Below are positions 38,273 through 47,038 of a stretch of 64,000 nucleotides of DNA, one piece after another. A program made the position numbers and the translations under genes. Numbering within the stretch: position 1 is the stretch's first letter; each line of letters opens with the position of its first letter. The notes under the pieces are model-generated. The model made no database searches. It was not told the DNA's origin and worked only from the letters and a program-made list of their open reading frames with translations. Source of the stretch: Deltaproteobacteria bacterium HGW-Deltaproteobacteria-15 (lineage in GTDB: Bacteria > Desulfobacterota > DSM-4660 > Desulfatiglandales > HGW-15); assembly GCA_002840535.1 (NCBI GenBank), contig PHBH01000010.1, positions 186,001 to 250,000 of the forward strand. Direction: 5' to 3'.

Positions 38273-38574
38273 GAGATCTTTAACGGTCTCATAATTGCCT
38301 GGAAGCCGTCATTCCGGCCAAAGCCGGCATCCAGAAAAAAATTGGATTCCGGCTTAAAGACTGCCGGAATGACGGACAAACAATAATGACGAACTCGTAA
38401 AAAGTCGAAAATGCTCTTTTTCCGTCATCCCGGCGAAGGCCGGGATCCAGTGATTTCAAGATCTTCTGGATGCCAGATCAAAGCCTGCCCCGGACTCGAT
38501 CCGGAGTCCGGCATGACGAGTTCGGGACTTTTTACGGCGGCTTCAATAATGAGACGGTTAATAAAAGATTTCTC
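38273..38574. repeat. Nested inverted-repeat element
   Basis: Outer arms GAGATCTTTAACGGTCTCATAATTG / CAATAATGAGACGGTTAATAAAAGATTTCTC; inner units bounded by GTCATTCCGG...CCGGAATGAC (38308-38373) and CGTCATCCCGG...CCGGCATGACG (38424-38518). Confidence 0.8.
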
Positions 38575-38613
38575 CCTGCGGTAGAGATGGCAACTTACTT
38601 CTGAGACGCTACA

Positions 38614-39693
38614 CTAGCGCCGGTGGTGCTTTTCGAGGGTTGGAAATGCGCTGAATTCATCCGGGAAGTTTACCGGAGTCTCCCGGTGCAGGTAGGTTGA
38701 ATCAAGCTGGTCCATGGCAGTCACGCCAATGAGAGCCATGGCCATATGAATCTCGTTTTCGAGGATCTCCAGCATCCGCGTCAAGACCTCTTCGCCCCCT
38801 GCCGCCAGGGCCCAGGCCTGGAGTTTGCCGATACCAACGGCCCGGGCGCCGAGGGCCACGGCCTTGAGCACATCGGTACCGCGCATAAACCCGCCGTCCA
38901 CGACCACTTCCGCTTTACCGTCCACCGCCTCGATGACTTCGGGGAGCACATCGATGCTCCCGCGGCAATGGTCAAGCTGTCTTCCTCCGTGGTTCGAGAC
39001 ATAGACCACATCCACCCCGTGTTCCACAGCCAGCCGGGCATCCTCGGCAGTGGCGATTCCCTTGAGGATGATTGGGATATCGAGCCTGCGCCGGAGTTTG
39101 TCCACAAGGTCCCACGTGAGCCCTGCCTGATACTGAAATCCCTCCCTGGGCTTGCCCCTGCGGCCAGGCGGCGCGTAGCGATTGAAAAGATCCCGCTCGC
39201 GCCTGCTGTAAATTGCCGTATCGACGGTCAGACAAAAGGCCAGGCATTCGGACTCTTCAACGCGTCTGATGCAGTCTTCCACCCAGGCCTCGTCGCCTCG
39301 CACGTAGAGCTGAAAGACAAGCGTTTCCCTCCCCGTTTTCGCGGCGACTTCCAGGTCCAGTTGACTCACCGAGCTTAGAAACGTCATGGTGCCGTATCCG
39401 CATGCGGCCCGCAGGCAAGGAAGGCCTCCCTCGGGATGGAACTGGTTCATTCCGCCCAAGGGGGCAAGGAAAACCGGTATGCGCAGCTTGCGACCGAGAA
39501 ACGTCGTAGAAGCGTCGATCTCCCTGACATCCCTCAGAACCCTCGGCCGAAAAGCGATACTATCCAGCGCCTGGCGGTTGCGCCGGAGGGTCGTCTCGGA
39601 CTCCGCGCCCCCGCTGATGTGGTCCCAGAGATCGGGCGGCATCTGTCGATATGCCCTGGACACGATTTCCTGGATGGTCTCAAAGCCGCTCAT
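38614..39693 (-). CDS. FMN-dependent alpha-hydroxyacid oxidase/dehydrogenase (LldD/glycolate-oxidase-like)
   Basis: VYVSNHGGRQLDHCRGSIDVLPEVIEAV, VVDGGFMRGTDVLKAVALGARAVGIGK, IPIILKGIATAEDARLAVEHG. Confidence 0.92.
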   Translation of the reverse strand: MSGFETIQEIVSRAYRQMPPDLWDHISGGAESETTLRRNRQALDSIAFRPRVLRDVREIDASTTFLGRKLRIPVFLAPLGGMNQFHPEGGLPCLRAACGYGTMTFLSSVSQLDLEVAAKTGRETLVFQLYVRGDEAWVEDCIRRVEESECLAFCLTVDTAIYSRRERDLFNRYAPPGRRGKPREGFQYQAGLTWDLVDKLRRRLDIPIILKGIATAEDARLAVEHGVDVVYVSNHGGRQLDHCRGSIDVLPEVIEAVDGKAEVVVDGGFMRGTDVLKAVALGARAVGIGKLQAWALAAGGEEVLTRMLEILENEIHMAMALIGVTAMDQLDSTYLHRETPVNFPDEFSAFPTLEKHHRR

Positions 39694-39919
39694 GTGTCAG
39701 AATCCTCCTTCCCGCAGTTGAAAACCCCGGGTACGTCCCTGTTCCTGCTTCATCTCGAAGGGACTTCTTCGACCGGGCCGGAGAGACGCGACCCCCTCTT
39801 CACGTCTTCCAAATGGGGCGACTCATCCCCGGCAAATCGACAATCTTGGTGAAGTGAGGTGATATAGAATCGGCAATTGTGTGTCAAGCACAAATCGACT
39901 CGCGCTTCTCTGAGGACTG

Positions 39920-39941
39920 GATGCCCGCCTACGCGGGCATC
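39920..39941. repeat. Short perfect palindrome
   Basis: GATGCCCGC-CTAC-GCGGGCATC. Confidence 0.6.
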
Positions 39942-40163
39942 ACAGGATGAAACAAAGAGTGGCAACCAGGGAACTGTGTCTCAAAAAAATCTGATCACAG
40001 CAGGCCGAGAAAGTTTCCATGGACAATAAAGACGGTCGCGCTTTATCCTGTTGGTGCCGGCGGCGAAGTGGCACAAACAGGGAACACCGGGTGCTTCTGC
40101 TTTCTGGAATACCGACGGTGGTGTCCAGAGTCAATAATTCGGTTACAAACGGTGGTTGGAGCA

Positions 40164-40202
40164 GGTCACGGGGTGGTCTTCGGAGAAGACTACCCCGTGA
40201 CC
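40164..40202. promoter_or_regulatory. Long hairpin in the leader of the MFS gene
   Basis: GGTCACGGGGTGGTCTTC-GGA-GAAGACTACCCCGTGACC, near-perfect stem. Confidence 0.55.
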
Positions 40203-40283
40203 GAACAAATCGACAAAGGCAATTTGTTAATGGAACACGCCACACCAGAGTTCGGGATCGCCTATTCAGGAATGTGAGGGAAT

Positions 40284-41735
40284 GTGTCTCGCCAGCGCAT
40301 TGTCGTCATTGTCATTGGAGTCATGCTCAGTCTTTTCATGGCCGCTGTCGAAACGACAGTGGTGGCCACGGCCATGCCTTCCATCGTGAGCCAACTCGGG
40401 GGACTCGGGAGGTATAGCTGGGTATTCTCAGCCTATATGATCGCCTCTACGACGACAACCCCGCTCTATGGAAAATTGTCGGACGTCTACGGCCGCAGGG
40501 CGATCTTCCTGGCAGCCATGATCGTTTTCCTTGTGGGGTCGATCCTGTGCGCTCAGTCCCGAAGCATGAATCAACTGATCGGCTTCCGTGCATTGCAGGG
40601 TCTGGGCGCGGGCGGATTGATGCCTCTCAGTTTCATTATCATAGGCGACCTTTTTTCCTTTGAACAACGCGCACGGATGCAGGGGCTGTTTTCAGGGGTG
40701 TGGGGGGTAGCCTCGATCATCGGGCCGCTGCTTGGCGGTTTCCTGGTGGATCAACTGAACTGGCGCTGGGTTTTTTACGTCAATGTGATACCCGGACTGG
40801 TGGCGGGGTCGCTGCTGTGGACCGCCTGGCGCGAGCCGTCCGCACATGAGAAAAGGATAAACCTTCCGATCGATTATGCCGGGGCAACCCTCCTGACCGC
40901 AGGCGTGGTTTCTCTTTTATTGGGACTCTTTCAGATAGAGAGTGCCGGAGGTCTTTCCCTGATTGGAGCGTCGGCTGCCCTTTTTGCCTGGCTTTATTCT
41001 GTAGAGCGAAAGGCGACAGATCCTGTCCTGCCCCTTTCCTTATTTCGGGACCGCCTGTTCGCCATAAGCATCATCCACGGCTTGCTGGCAGGCTGGGCCG
41101 TATTCGGAAGTGTCTCGTTTGTACCGCTCTTCGTTCAACTCTCTCTCGGCAAAAGTGCGACCGTGGCGGGCAGCACGCTGACTCCCCAGATGCTCTCCTG
41201 GGTCTTTGCCAGCATTATCGGCAGCAGGCTGCTGCTGCATTTAAACTACCGGACGATCATCCTGGCAGGCATGGCTTCCCTGACCCTCGGCTCCTTCTTG
41301 ATGTCCATTCTCTCATCGGACACCAGCCTTGCCGGGATCATGTTCAATTTGAGTCTCATGGGAATAGGGATGGGCCTTTCGATTCCCGCATTCATGATAG
41401 CTATCCAAAGCACGGTGGCGCGGGAAGATTTGGGCACTGCCACCGCGACTCTGCAGTTTTCCCGTATCATTGGAGGAGCCCTGGGAGTGAGTGTGATGGG
41501 GCTTATTCTGAGCAGGAAACTGGCAGCCAATCTGGAGGCCGCAGGTGCCGCCGGTCTTTCGGTACAGGATCTCACCGGGCCCTTGCACGCCGGGAAAATG
41601 GCAGCGGATGAGGTTCTGCAAAATTCCTTTACAGGCGCTATGGAGTATGTGTTCGTCGCTGCCTTTGCGGCCGCGGCAATAGGTTTGGCTGTTGTCGTTT
41701 TTACCCCCAGCGTTCGGCTGACGAGGCGGCGTTGA
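40284..41735 (+). CDS. MFS multidrug exporter, EmrB/QacA (DHA2)-like; GTG start
   Basis: FMAAVETTVVATAMPSIVSQLGGLGRYSWVFSAYMIASTTTTPLYGKLSDVYGRR, NWRWVFYVNVIPG. Confidence 0.92.
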   Translation: MSRQRIVVIVIGVMLSLFMAAVETTVVATAMPSIVSQLGGLGRYSWVFSAYMIASTTTTPLYGKLSDVYGRRAIFLAAMIVFLVGSILCAQSRSMNQLIGFRALQGLGAGGLMPLSFIIIGDLFSFEQRARMQGLFSGVWGVASIIGPLLGGFLVDQLNWRWVFYVNVIPGLVAGSLLWTAWREPSAHEKRINLPIDYAGATLLTAGVVSLLLGLFQIESAGGLSLIGASAALFAWLYSVERKATDPVLPLSLFRDRLFAISIIHGLLAGWAVFGSVSFVPLFVQLSLGKSATVAGSTLTPQMLSWVFASIIGSRLLLHLNYRTIILAGMASLTLGSFLMSILSSDTSLAGIMFNLSLMGIGMGLSIPAFMIAIQSTVAREDLGTATATLQFSRIIGGALGVSVMGLILSRKLAANLEAAGAAGLSVQDLTGPLHAGKMAADEVLQNSFTGAMEYVFVAAFAAAAIGLAVVVFTPSVRLTRRR

Positions 41736-41808
41736 GAAATGTCTCCCGTCTTTCGTTGCCTTGGACCTGGAGAGGCGAGAGACTTATGGCGTAAGTAAAG
41801 AGGTCAGA

Positions 41809-42879
41809 TCAGTCGTCAAGAAGCAGAAGTAACCACGGCATAGCCCTGGTGCTGAAAGCCTTCTTGATCCCGACCGTGATGCCGGCATAAGCTCCTTCTG
41901 TATTGGACAGCACGAAAACGCTGCCGTCTGCGCTAATGATTCCGTGTTCGACGGTTTCACCGTTTATGGTGAGGCTGCCGTCGGGTTGGACGGAGTAGGT
42001 GAAAGTTCCGCTGCCGGCGCCGCCGGGACTCGAGTTGTGAAGGGCGCTGAATGTCCCGCTTCCACTTCCATTGACCTTAACCAGATCGAGATCCGAGAAA
42101 GGCTCGTAACTTGTTTTCGAGGAAGTGAGAACGGCGATGATGTAATCCCCTTTCATGTTCGCATTGGACATCCCGGAAGATTTTCTGACGCCGACCGTGA
42201 TGCCGGGATTACTCCCTGCGGTGGTGGAGAGGACGAAGAGGCTGCCGTCGGCGCTCAAGATGCCGTGCATGGCGGTCTCGCTGTTCACTGTGAGGGAGCC
42301 GTCTGCGCTGACGGAGTAAGTGAAGCTTGACGTCGAGGGGGAACCGGAAGATGTGTAAAGCATCTGATGTGTACCGCCTCCGGTACCGTTAACGGAAACC
42401 AAGCCGAGATCCGCATACGACTGATGGCTGGATTCGGAGGCGCTGAAATCGGCGACGATGTAACTTCCAGTCATCGTCGCATTTGTCATCCCGGAAGACT
42501 TCTTGAGGGCAACCCCGATGCCGGGATAACCTCCTTCGGTGGTTGACAGCGCAAAGGCGGCGCCGTTGGCGCTCAAGATGCCGTGCATGGCGGTCTCGCT
42601 GTTCACCGTCAGTGAGCCGTCGGGGGAGGCGGAGTAAGTAAAGGGGGAGGTTTCCAGAGGATCGGTTCCCGACGTGAAAAGCTCCTGATGTGTTCCATTT
42701 CCACCCTCGCTGAAGGCGACCAAACCGAGGGACGCGTATGGATGGTAATCTGTTTCCGAAACATTGAAATCGGCCACGATGTAATTGCCGTCAGGGGAGA
42801 CTTGGGAAAAGCAGGGGCTGACAGCCGCAAGAATTCCGCAAAGGATGAGCAGTACTACTCTGACAGTTTTCATCACCAC
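41809..42879 (-). CDS. Secreted protein of three tandem ~106-aa repeats, family unknown
   Basis: Signal peptide; repeat unit G.YIVADFS.SE.S...YADLGLV...GTHQ.LYTS...FTYS...DGSLTVNSETAMHGILSADGS.FVLSTT.G..PGI.VG.KKSSGM. Confidence 0.75.
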   Translation of the reverse strand: MVMKTVRVVLLILCGILAAVSPCFSQVSPDGNYIVADFNVSETDYHPYASLGLVAFSEGGNGTHQELFTSGTDPLETSPFTYSASPDGSLTVNSETAMHGILSANGAAFALSTTEGGYPGIGVALKKSSGMTNATMTGSYIVADFSASESSHQSYADLGLVSVNGTGGGTHQMLYTSSGSPSTSSFTYSVSADGSLTVNSETAMHGILSADGSLFVLSTTAGSNPGITVGVRKSSGMSNANMKGDYIIAVLTSSKTSYEPFSDLDLVKVNGSGSGTFSALHNSSPGGAGSGTFTYSVQPDGSLTINGETVEHGIISADGSVFVLSNTEGAYAGITVGIKKAFSTRAMPWLLLLLDD

Positions 42880-42953
42880 TTATTTCCTCCAATCGCTCGT
42901 GTTTCAGAAACTTCCCTGCAATCACGGTGGAATGACAAGGAAAAAAGTTTCCA

Positions 42954-44018
42954 TCAGTAATCCATGATCTGCTGATGCACGTTGAAGATATAAGCGATGA
43001 GGGCCGCGCGAGACCACATGCCGTTCCGCTCCTGGCGCCAGTACATGGCCCTTGGGTCGGCGTCGATGGCGACGTCGATTTCGTCTCTTCTCGGGAAGGG
43101 GTGCATGATGATGGCATTCGGTCGAAGGCTGGCGAGGTGGGATACCTTCAGCATGAATCTGGAGCTGTCGGTTTTTTTCGATTCTCCTGCATACTCATCG
43201 TGCTCATCCTGAATCCTGGTCATGTAAATGGCATCGGCTTCGGGAAGAACCTTTTCGAGTTCCTCCAATTCCACAACGTAAGGAATGTTGTGCCGTTCCA
43301 AAAAGCTGCACACATCTTCTCTCATCTGAAATATCTTCGGCGCAGCATAGATGATCCTGACCCCTTCGAAGTTCTTCATGAGGTAGCTGAGCGACCTCAC
43401 GGTGCGTCCTCTCTTGAGATCGCCGCACATGAGGATGGTTTTGCCCTCCAGCCCCCCCTGATCTTCAAACGACCGCTGAAGCGTGTAGACATCCAGAATG
43501 GCCTGGGTGGGGTGTTGATCGCTTCCTGAGCCGCCATTGATGACAGGGACAGGACGATTGGTGCAGGTGTTGAGCAGCCACGCGGATCTCTCTGCCATGT
43601 TTTGTCCCTTGTGGCGGATGATGATCAGATCCGTGTACGAGGAGAAGGTGCGCAGGCTGTCATCGTAGCTTTCGCCTTTCACTTCCGAAGAGACGCTGGG
43701 ATCCCGGATCTCAGAGGTCTTCATTCCCAGGATGTGGCAGGCATTCTCAAAGGAGAGAAAGGTCCTGGAAGAAGGCTGGGCAAAATAGAGCATCGCACGC
43801 TTGTGGCAGAGCACGGTCTGGAGAAAAACCGAACCCGCTTTGCTCTTGGCAATCGTCCGCAGTCGGTTCGTGATCTTGTAGATATCGTCCAGAACCTGGC
43901 GGTTGAGCTGTTGGGAAAGAATCATGTCAAAGAGACGACCGTTAAGCTCGAAGCATTTGATCTTTTCTTCGTTGGGGAGCATCTCGAATTTTCGAAATCT
44001 TTCATCCAGGATCGTCAT
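42954..44018 (-). CDS. pyrB: Aspartate carbamoyltransferase-like protein
   Basis: PSSRTFLSFENACHILGM, PVPVINGGSGSDQHPTQAILDVYTL, GDLKRGRTVRSLSYLM, IYMTRIQDE, HPFPRRDEIDVAIDADPRAMYWRQERNGMWSRAAL. Confidence 0.85.
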   Translation of the reverse strand: MTILDERFRKFEMLPNEEKIKCFELNGRLFDMILSQQLNRQVLDDIYKITNRLRTIAKSKAGSVFLQTVLCHKRAMLYFAQPSSRTFLSFENACHILGMKTSEIRDPSVSSEVKGESYDDSLRTFSSYTDLIIIRHKGQNMAERSAWLLNTCTNRPVPVINGGSGSDQHPTQAILDVYTLQRSFEDQGGLEGKTILMCGDLKRGRTVRSLSYLMKNFEGVRIIYAAPKIFQMREDVCSFLERHNIPYVVELEELEKVLPEADAIYMTRIQDEHDEYAGESKKTDSSRFMLKVSHLASLRPNAIIMHPFPRRDEIDVAIDADPRAMYWRQERNGMWSRAALIAYIFNVHQQIMDY

Positions 44019-44108
44019 GTGGCCTCCGGGCGGGTAGACGCTGCATGGCAGCATGGAAAAGGGAGATATCCTTAATTTCTTTGAGGATAGAATAACAAAA
44101 GAGGGGTG

Positions 44109-44615
44109 TCAAGGTCCGCCGATTCTGAGTTTCTGTCCTGTCCGGATCCCTTCCTCCGGAGGGAGATTGTTCCACCTTCGCAGGTCATCCAGACTCACGT
44201 TGTAGGTGCGGCTGATCTTGAAGAGGGTCTCCCCCTCAGCAACCTCGTGGAATACCAATTTATTTTCTTTTTCGACCTGTTGCGATTTTGCGGGGGGCTC
44301 GGGTTTGGCCGGTTTCTCGGGCGTTACCGGCCTGGGAACAGGAGGGGCGGCCTGCTGCTCTATCCTGGAAAGCCGCTGCTCGATACGCTTGATCCTATTT
44401 TCCAGATCCTCATAGAGAAGATCGTTGGAATGGGTTCCGCTCTTTCCGACGAAGAACATGAGAAGGATGCCGATAGCAAGAAGAGCCGGGATGATGAGCA
44501 GAAAAGCCTTCGGGATCTTCCCCTCGTTGCGGTTCGCCGCGTCGCCGCTGTCTTCATTTCTGGCAAATCGATGATTTGGCAAGGTTACCTCAATGGAATG
44601 TGAATTCGTGCGCAA
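44109..44615 (-). CDS. Membrane-anchored LysM-domain protein
   Basis: N-terminal TM AFLLIIPALLAIGILLMFF, coiled coil, C-terminal HEVAEGETLFKISRTYNVSLDDLRRWNNLPPEEGIRTGQKLRI. Confidence 0.88.
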   Translation of the reverse strand: MRTNSHSIEVTLPNHRFARNEDSGDAANRNEGKIPKAFLLIIPALLAIGILLMFFVGKSGTHSNDLLYEDLENRIKRIEQRLSRIEQQAAPPVPRPVTPEKPAKPEPPAKSQQVEKENKLVFHEVAEGETLFKISRTYNVSLDDLRRWNNLPPEEGIRTGQKLRIGGP

Positions 44616-44658
44616 GTATAATCATCGAGGGCGGTATGGTCAAAGAGAAACGAGAGCA

Positions 44659-45858
44659 TCAGCGTTGGCCGCGGGCTGCGCCGTGGCTTGCAGTTCGGGC
44701 GGCCAGCCATAGCAGGAGAACGGAGGAAAAGGCAAAGCAGCCTCCCATTGCATAAAAGACCGATGACAATCCCAAATGATCGGCCAGGTACCCGCTTGCC
44801 GCTGCGGCCGTGGACCCTACCCCGAACATAAGAAAGAAGTGAAGCCCGAAGACAAGCCCGTGCCTGTTTGAGGGGGTGTACTTGGCGAGAATGAAATTTT
44901 GCGTGGGCTGGGTGGCGAAATAGAGGAATGCATACACAACGGCCGAAAGGATAAGGGTGAAATTCGAAGAAGCGGCCATGATGAATACGAACACTGTCCC
45001 GACGGCCACGACAGTGAAATAGATTCTCTCGGGCTGATACCGATCCACGAGCCGGCCTGCCAGGTACTGGCCCAGGGCGCCGGACAGAAGTGCAAAGGTA
45101 GCCACCATTCCCCCCATGCTTACGGAATCCATCCCGAATATCCGCATATCCACGCTCTCACCCATATAGGTCGGAAGAAAAGTCATGATGCCTTTGTAAC
45201 TCAATCCAAGAGAGAGCGCGGCCAGGAAAAAGATGATGAAATTGAGATAGGATGTCCTTACAGGTTCCGAAGTGGAAGTGTCGGCCTCCCGAGGTGTTGC
45301 GGAAACCGGGTACTTCGCCTTGAAGGAAAGAGAATAGAAGCCGATCATGACTCCGAGAACGCCGAAAAGGATGTGAGGGGCTTTCCATCCCGCGGCCGAT
45401 CCGATCCATGCCGCCAGGGCCGGCGCCACCGCAACACCCAGGCTTCCAGCGATACCGTGTATCCCGAAGGCTTTTCCCCTTTGCCGGACGGCTTGAGAAA
45501 TCAATGTATTCGATGCGGGATGGTAGATGCTGCAGAAAAGGCCGAGAATTCCCATGAACACTGCATAGGATCTGAGTGTCCCTGAGAACCAGATGAGAAC
45601 AGAGAGAACCCCCGAACCGAAAAGATAGAGCGTGACCAGCCGGCGCGGTCCGAGCCGATCCGCCAGAATCCCCGAGGGAAGAGAGCCCAGGCCGAAGGCA
45701 TAGGAAAAGACGGTGACCACCAGACCCAGGTGGAAGTAATCGGTGTTGAAAAAGACCGTCAAAAGCGGAATAAGAGGAGGAAGGACGTTTTCGTACAGAT
45801 GGACGAGCGAATGAGATGCTGTGGTGAGTCCGATGATTCTTCGCTCTTCCCTATTCAT
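44659..45858 (-). CDS. MFS transporter
   Basis: Twelve-TM-like pattern, GLGSLPSGILADRLGPRRLVTLYLFG; start MNREERRIIGL. Confidence 0.85.
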   Translation of the reverse strand: MNREERRIIGLTTASHSLVHLYENVLPPLIPLLTVFFNTDYFHLGLVVTVFSYAFGLGSLPSGILADRLGPRRLVTLYLFGSGVLSVLIWFSGTLRSYAVFMGILGLFCSIYHPASNTLISQAVRQRGKAFGIHGIAGSLGVAVAPALAAWIGSAAGWKAPHILFGVLGVMIGFYSLSFKAKYPVSATPREADTSTSEPVRTSYLNFIIFFLAALSLGLSYKGIMTFLPTYMGESVDMRIFGMDSVSMGGMVATFALLSGALGQYLAGRLVDRYQPERIYFTVVAVGTVFVFIMAASSNFTLILSAVVYAFLYFATQPTQNFILAKYTPSNRHGLVFGLHFFLMFGVGSTAAAASGYLADHLGLSSVFYAMGGCFAFSSVLLLWLAARTASHGAARGQR

Positions 45859-46012
45859 GGTGTTGTTCGTTTCCAGGGCCTTGTTCCTCCACGGCAGACA
45901 CAAACCTGTCTTTGTTGCACATGCTTCGGAAAAGCTCAACTGTTTATTGCATCGCGGAAAATTTGGTCCAGTGGGTCAGGTCCAAGACAATTGGCTTGGC
46001 CATAAAAAGGCC

Positions 46013-46144
46013 TCTTGGAATGTTGGAATAATGGAATTGTGGAATAATGGGCTTTAAAGAAAAGCCAAATCCTGCGGCACAACATCTCCCAGCCTTTGGT
46101 TGTTGTTCCCAATATTCCACTGTTCCATCATTCCATTATTCCGG
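46013..46144. repeat. Hairpin repeat element (copy A)
   Basis: TTGGAATGTTGGAATAATGG...CCATCATTCCATTATTCCGG; homologous to 55558-55681. Confidence 0.75.
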
Positions 46145-46291
46145 CACTCGTTCCGATGCGGCGAATTTCACCCCTGTGGGGTGCAATCAAAGCCGGCCGC
46201 TCTGGATCCGGATCCTTACTGGATTTTCTTGACAGAGAGAGGAGTGCGCATAAAATAACAAATTTCACGATTCAGGATGCACTGAAAGAAG

Positions 46292-46370
46292 AGTAAGCAG
46301 TGAGCAGTAAGCAGAAAACTTCCGCGACTTAAAAAGCCGGTAGGATGGGTAGAGCGGAGCGAAACCCATC
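46292..46370. repeat. Left repeat array (AGTAAGCAGTGAGCAGTAAGCAG plus GTAGGATGGGTAGAGCGGAGCGAAACCCATC)
   Basis: Direct reading; mirrored at 46934-47038. Confidence 0.8.
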
Positions 46371-46424
46371 GACGGGCCGCTGACCTGATAGGAAGTTTAT
46401 GCAGGAGAGGGGTGTGAGGATTCC

Positions 46425-46853
46425 ATGAACAATGACCGTTGGCATGAAACAAAAATCCGCGTGAGATATAAAGACACCGACCGCATGGGCGTAATCTACT
46501 ACGGCAACTATCTCACCTATTTTGAGGTGGGGCGCGCCGAATTGATGCGTTCTCTCGGGTATCCCTATTCAAGACTGGAGAAGGACGGGTACAGTCTTGT
46601 GGTTGCGGAGGCTTCTGCCAAGTACCACGCAAACGTGGGCTACGACTCGATGGTGACGATAAAGACCGCAATAGGTGAAGTGAAGGGCGCCAGTGTCCGC
46701 TTCGACTACAAGATCCTGAGCGATGCCGAGCTCCTGCTGGTCACGGGCCATACCCTTCACGCCTGTCTCGATTCGGCAACCCAGAAAATGACACGCCTCC
46801 CCGGGGAGGTGAAAAAGGCCATGATCGAAGCGATGACGTCGGGGAGGTACTGA
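46425..46853 (+). CDS. Acyl-CoA thioesterase (YbgC/4-hydroxybenzoyl-CoA thioesterase family)
   Basis: IRVRYKDTDRMGVIYYGNYLTYFEVGRAELMRSLGYPYSRLEKDGY. Confidence 0.92.
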   Translation: MNNDRWHETKIRVRYKDTDRMGVIYYGNYLTYFEVGRAELMRSLGYPYSRLEKDGYSLVVAEASAKYHANVGYDSMVTIKTAIGEVKGASVRFDYKILSDAELLLVTGHTLHACLDSATQKMTRLPGEVKKAMIEAMTSGRY

Positions 46854-46933
46854 GAGAGAGTGAGCAGTAAACAGTAGCAGACAGAATGACAAAAGCGCGA
46901 GTATCATGCTTGTTCTCTCTGATGCCCTGAATT

Positions 46934-47038
46934 GATGGGTTTCGCTCCGCTTTACCCATCCTACACTTTTCTCCGGGCCCGCGATCCAGTGTGACGTTTC
47001 GCTGACTGCTCACTGCTCTATGCTTACTGCTTACTGCC
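46934..47038. repeat. Right repeat array, mirror image of 46292-46370
   Basis: GATGGGTTTCGCTCCGCTTTACCCATCCTAC (46934-46964) then GACTGCTCACTGCTCTATGCTTACTGCTTACTGCC (47004-47038). Confidence 0.8.

Noticed and set aside
40068-40277. 69-aa ORF upstream of the MFS exporter
   Set aside because: Spans the leader hairpin, no RBS or family resemblance; more likely untranslated leader.
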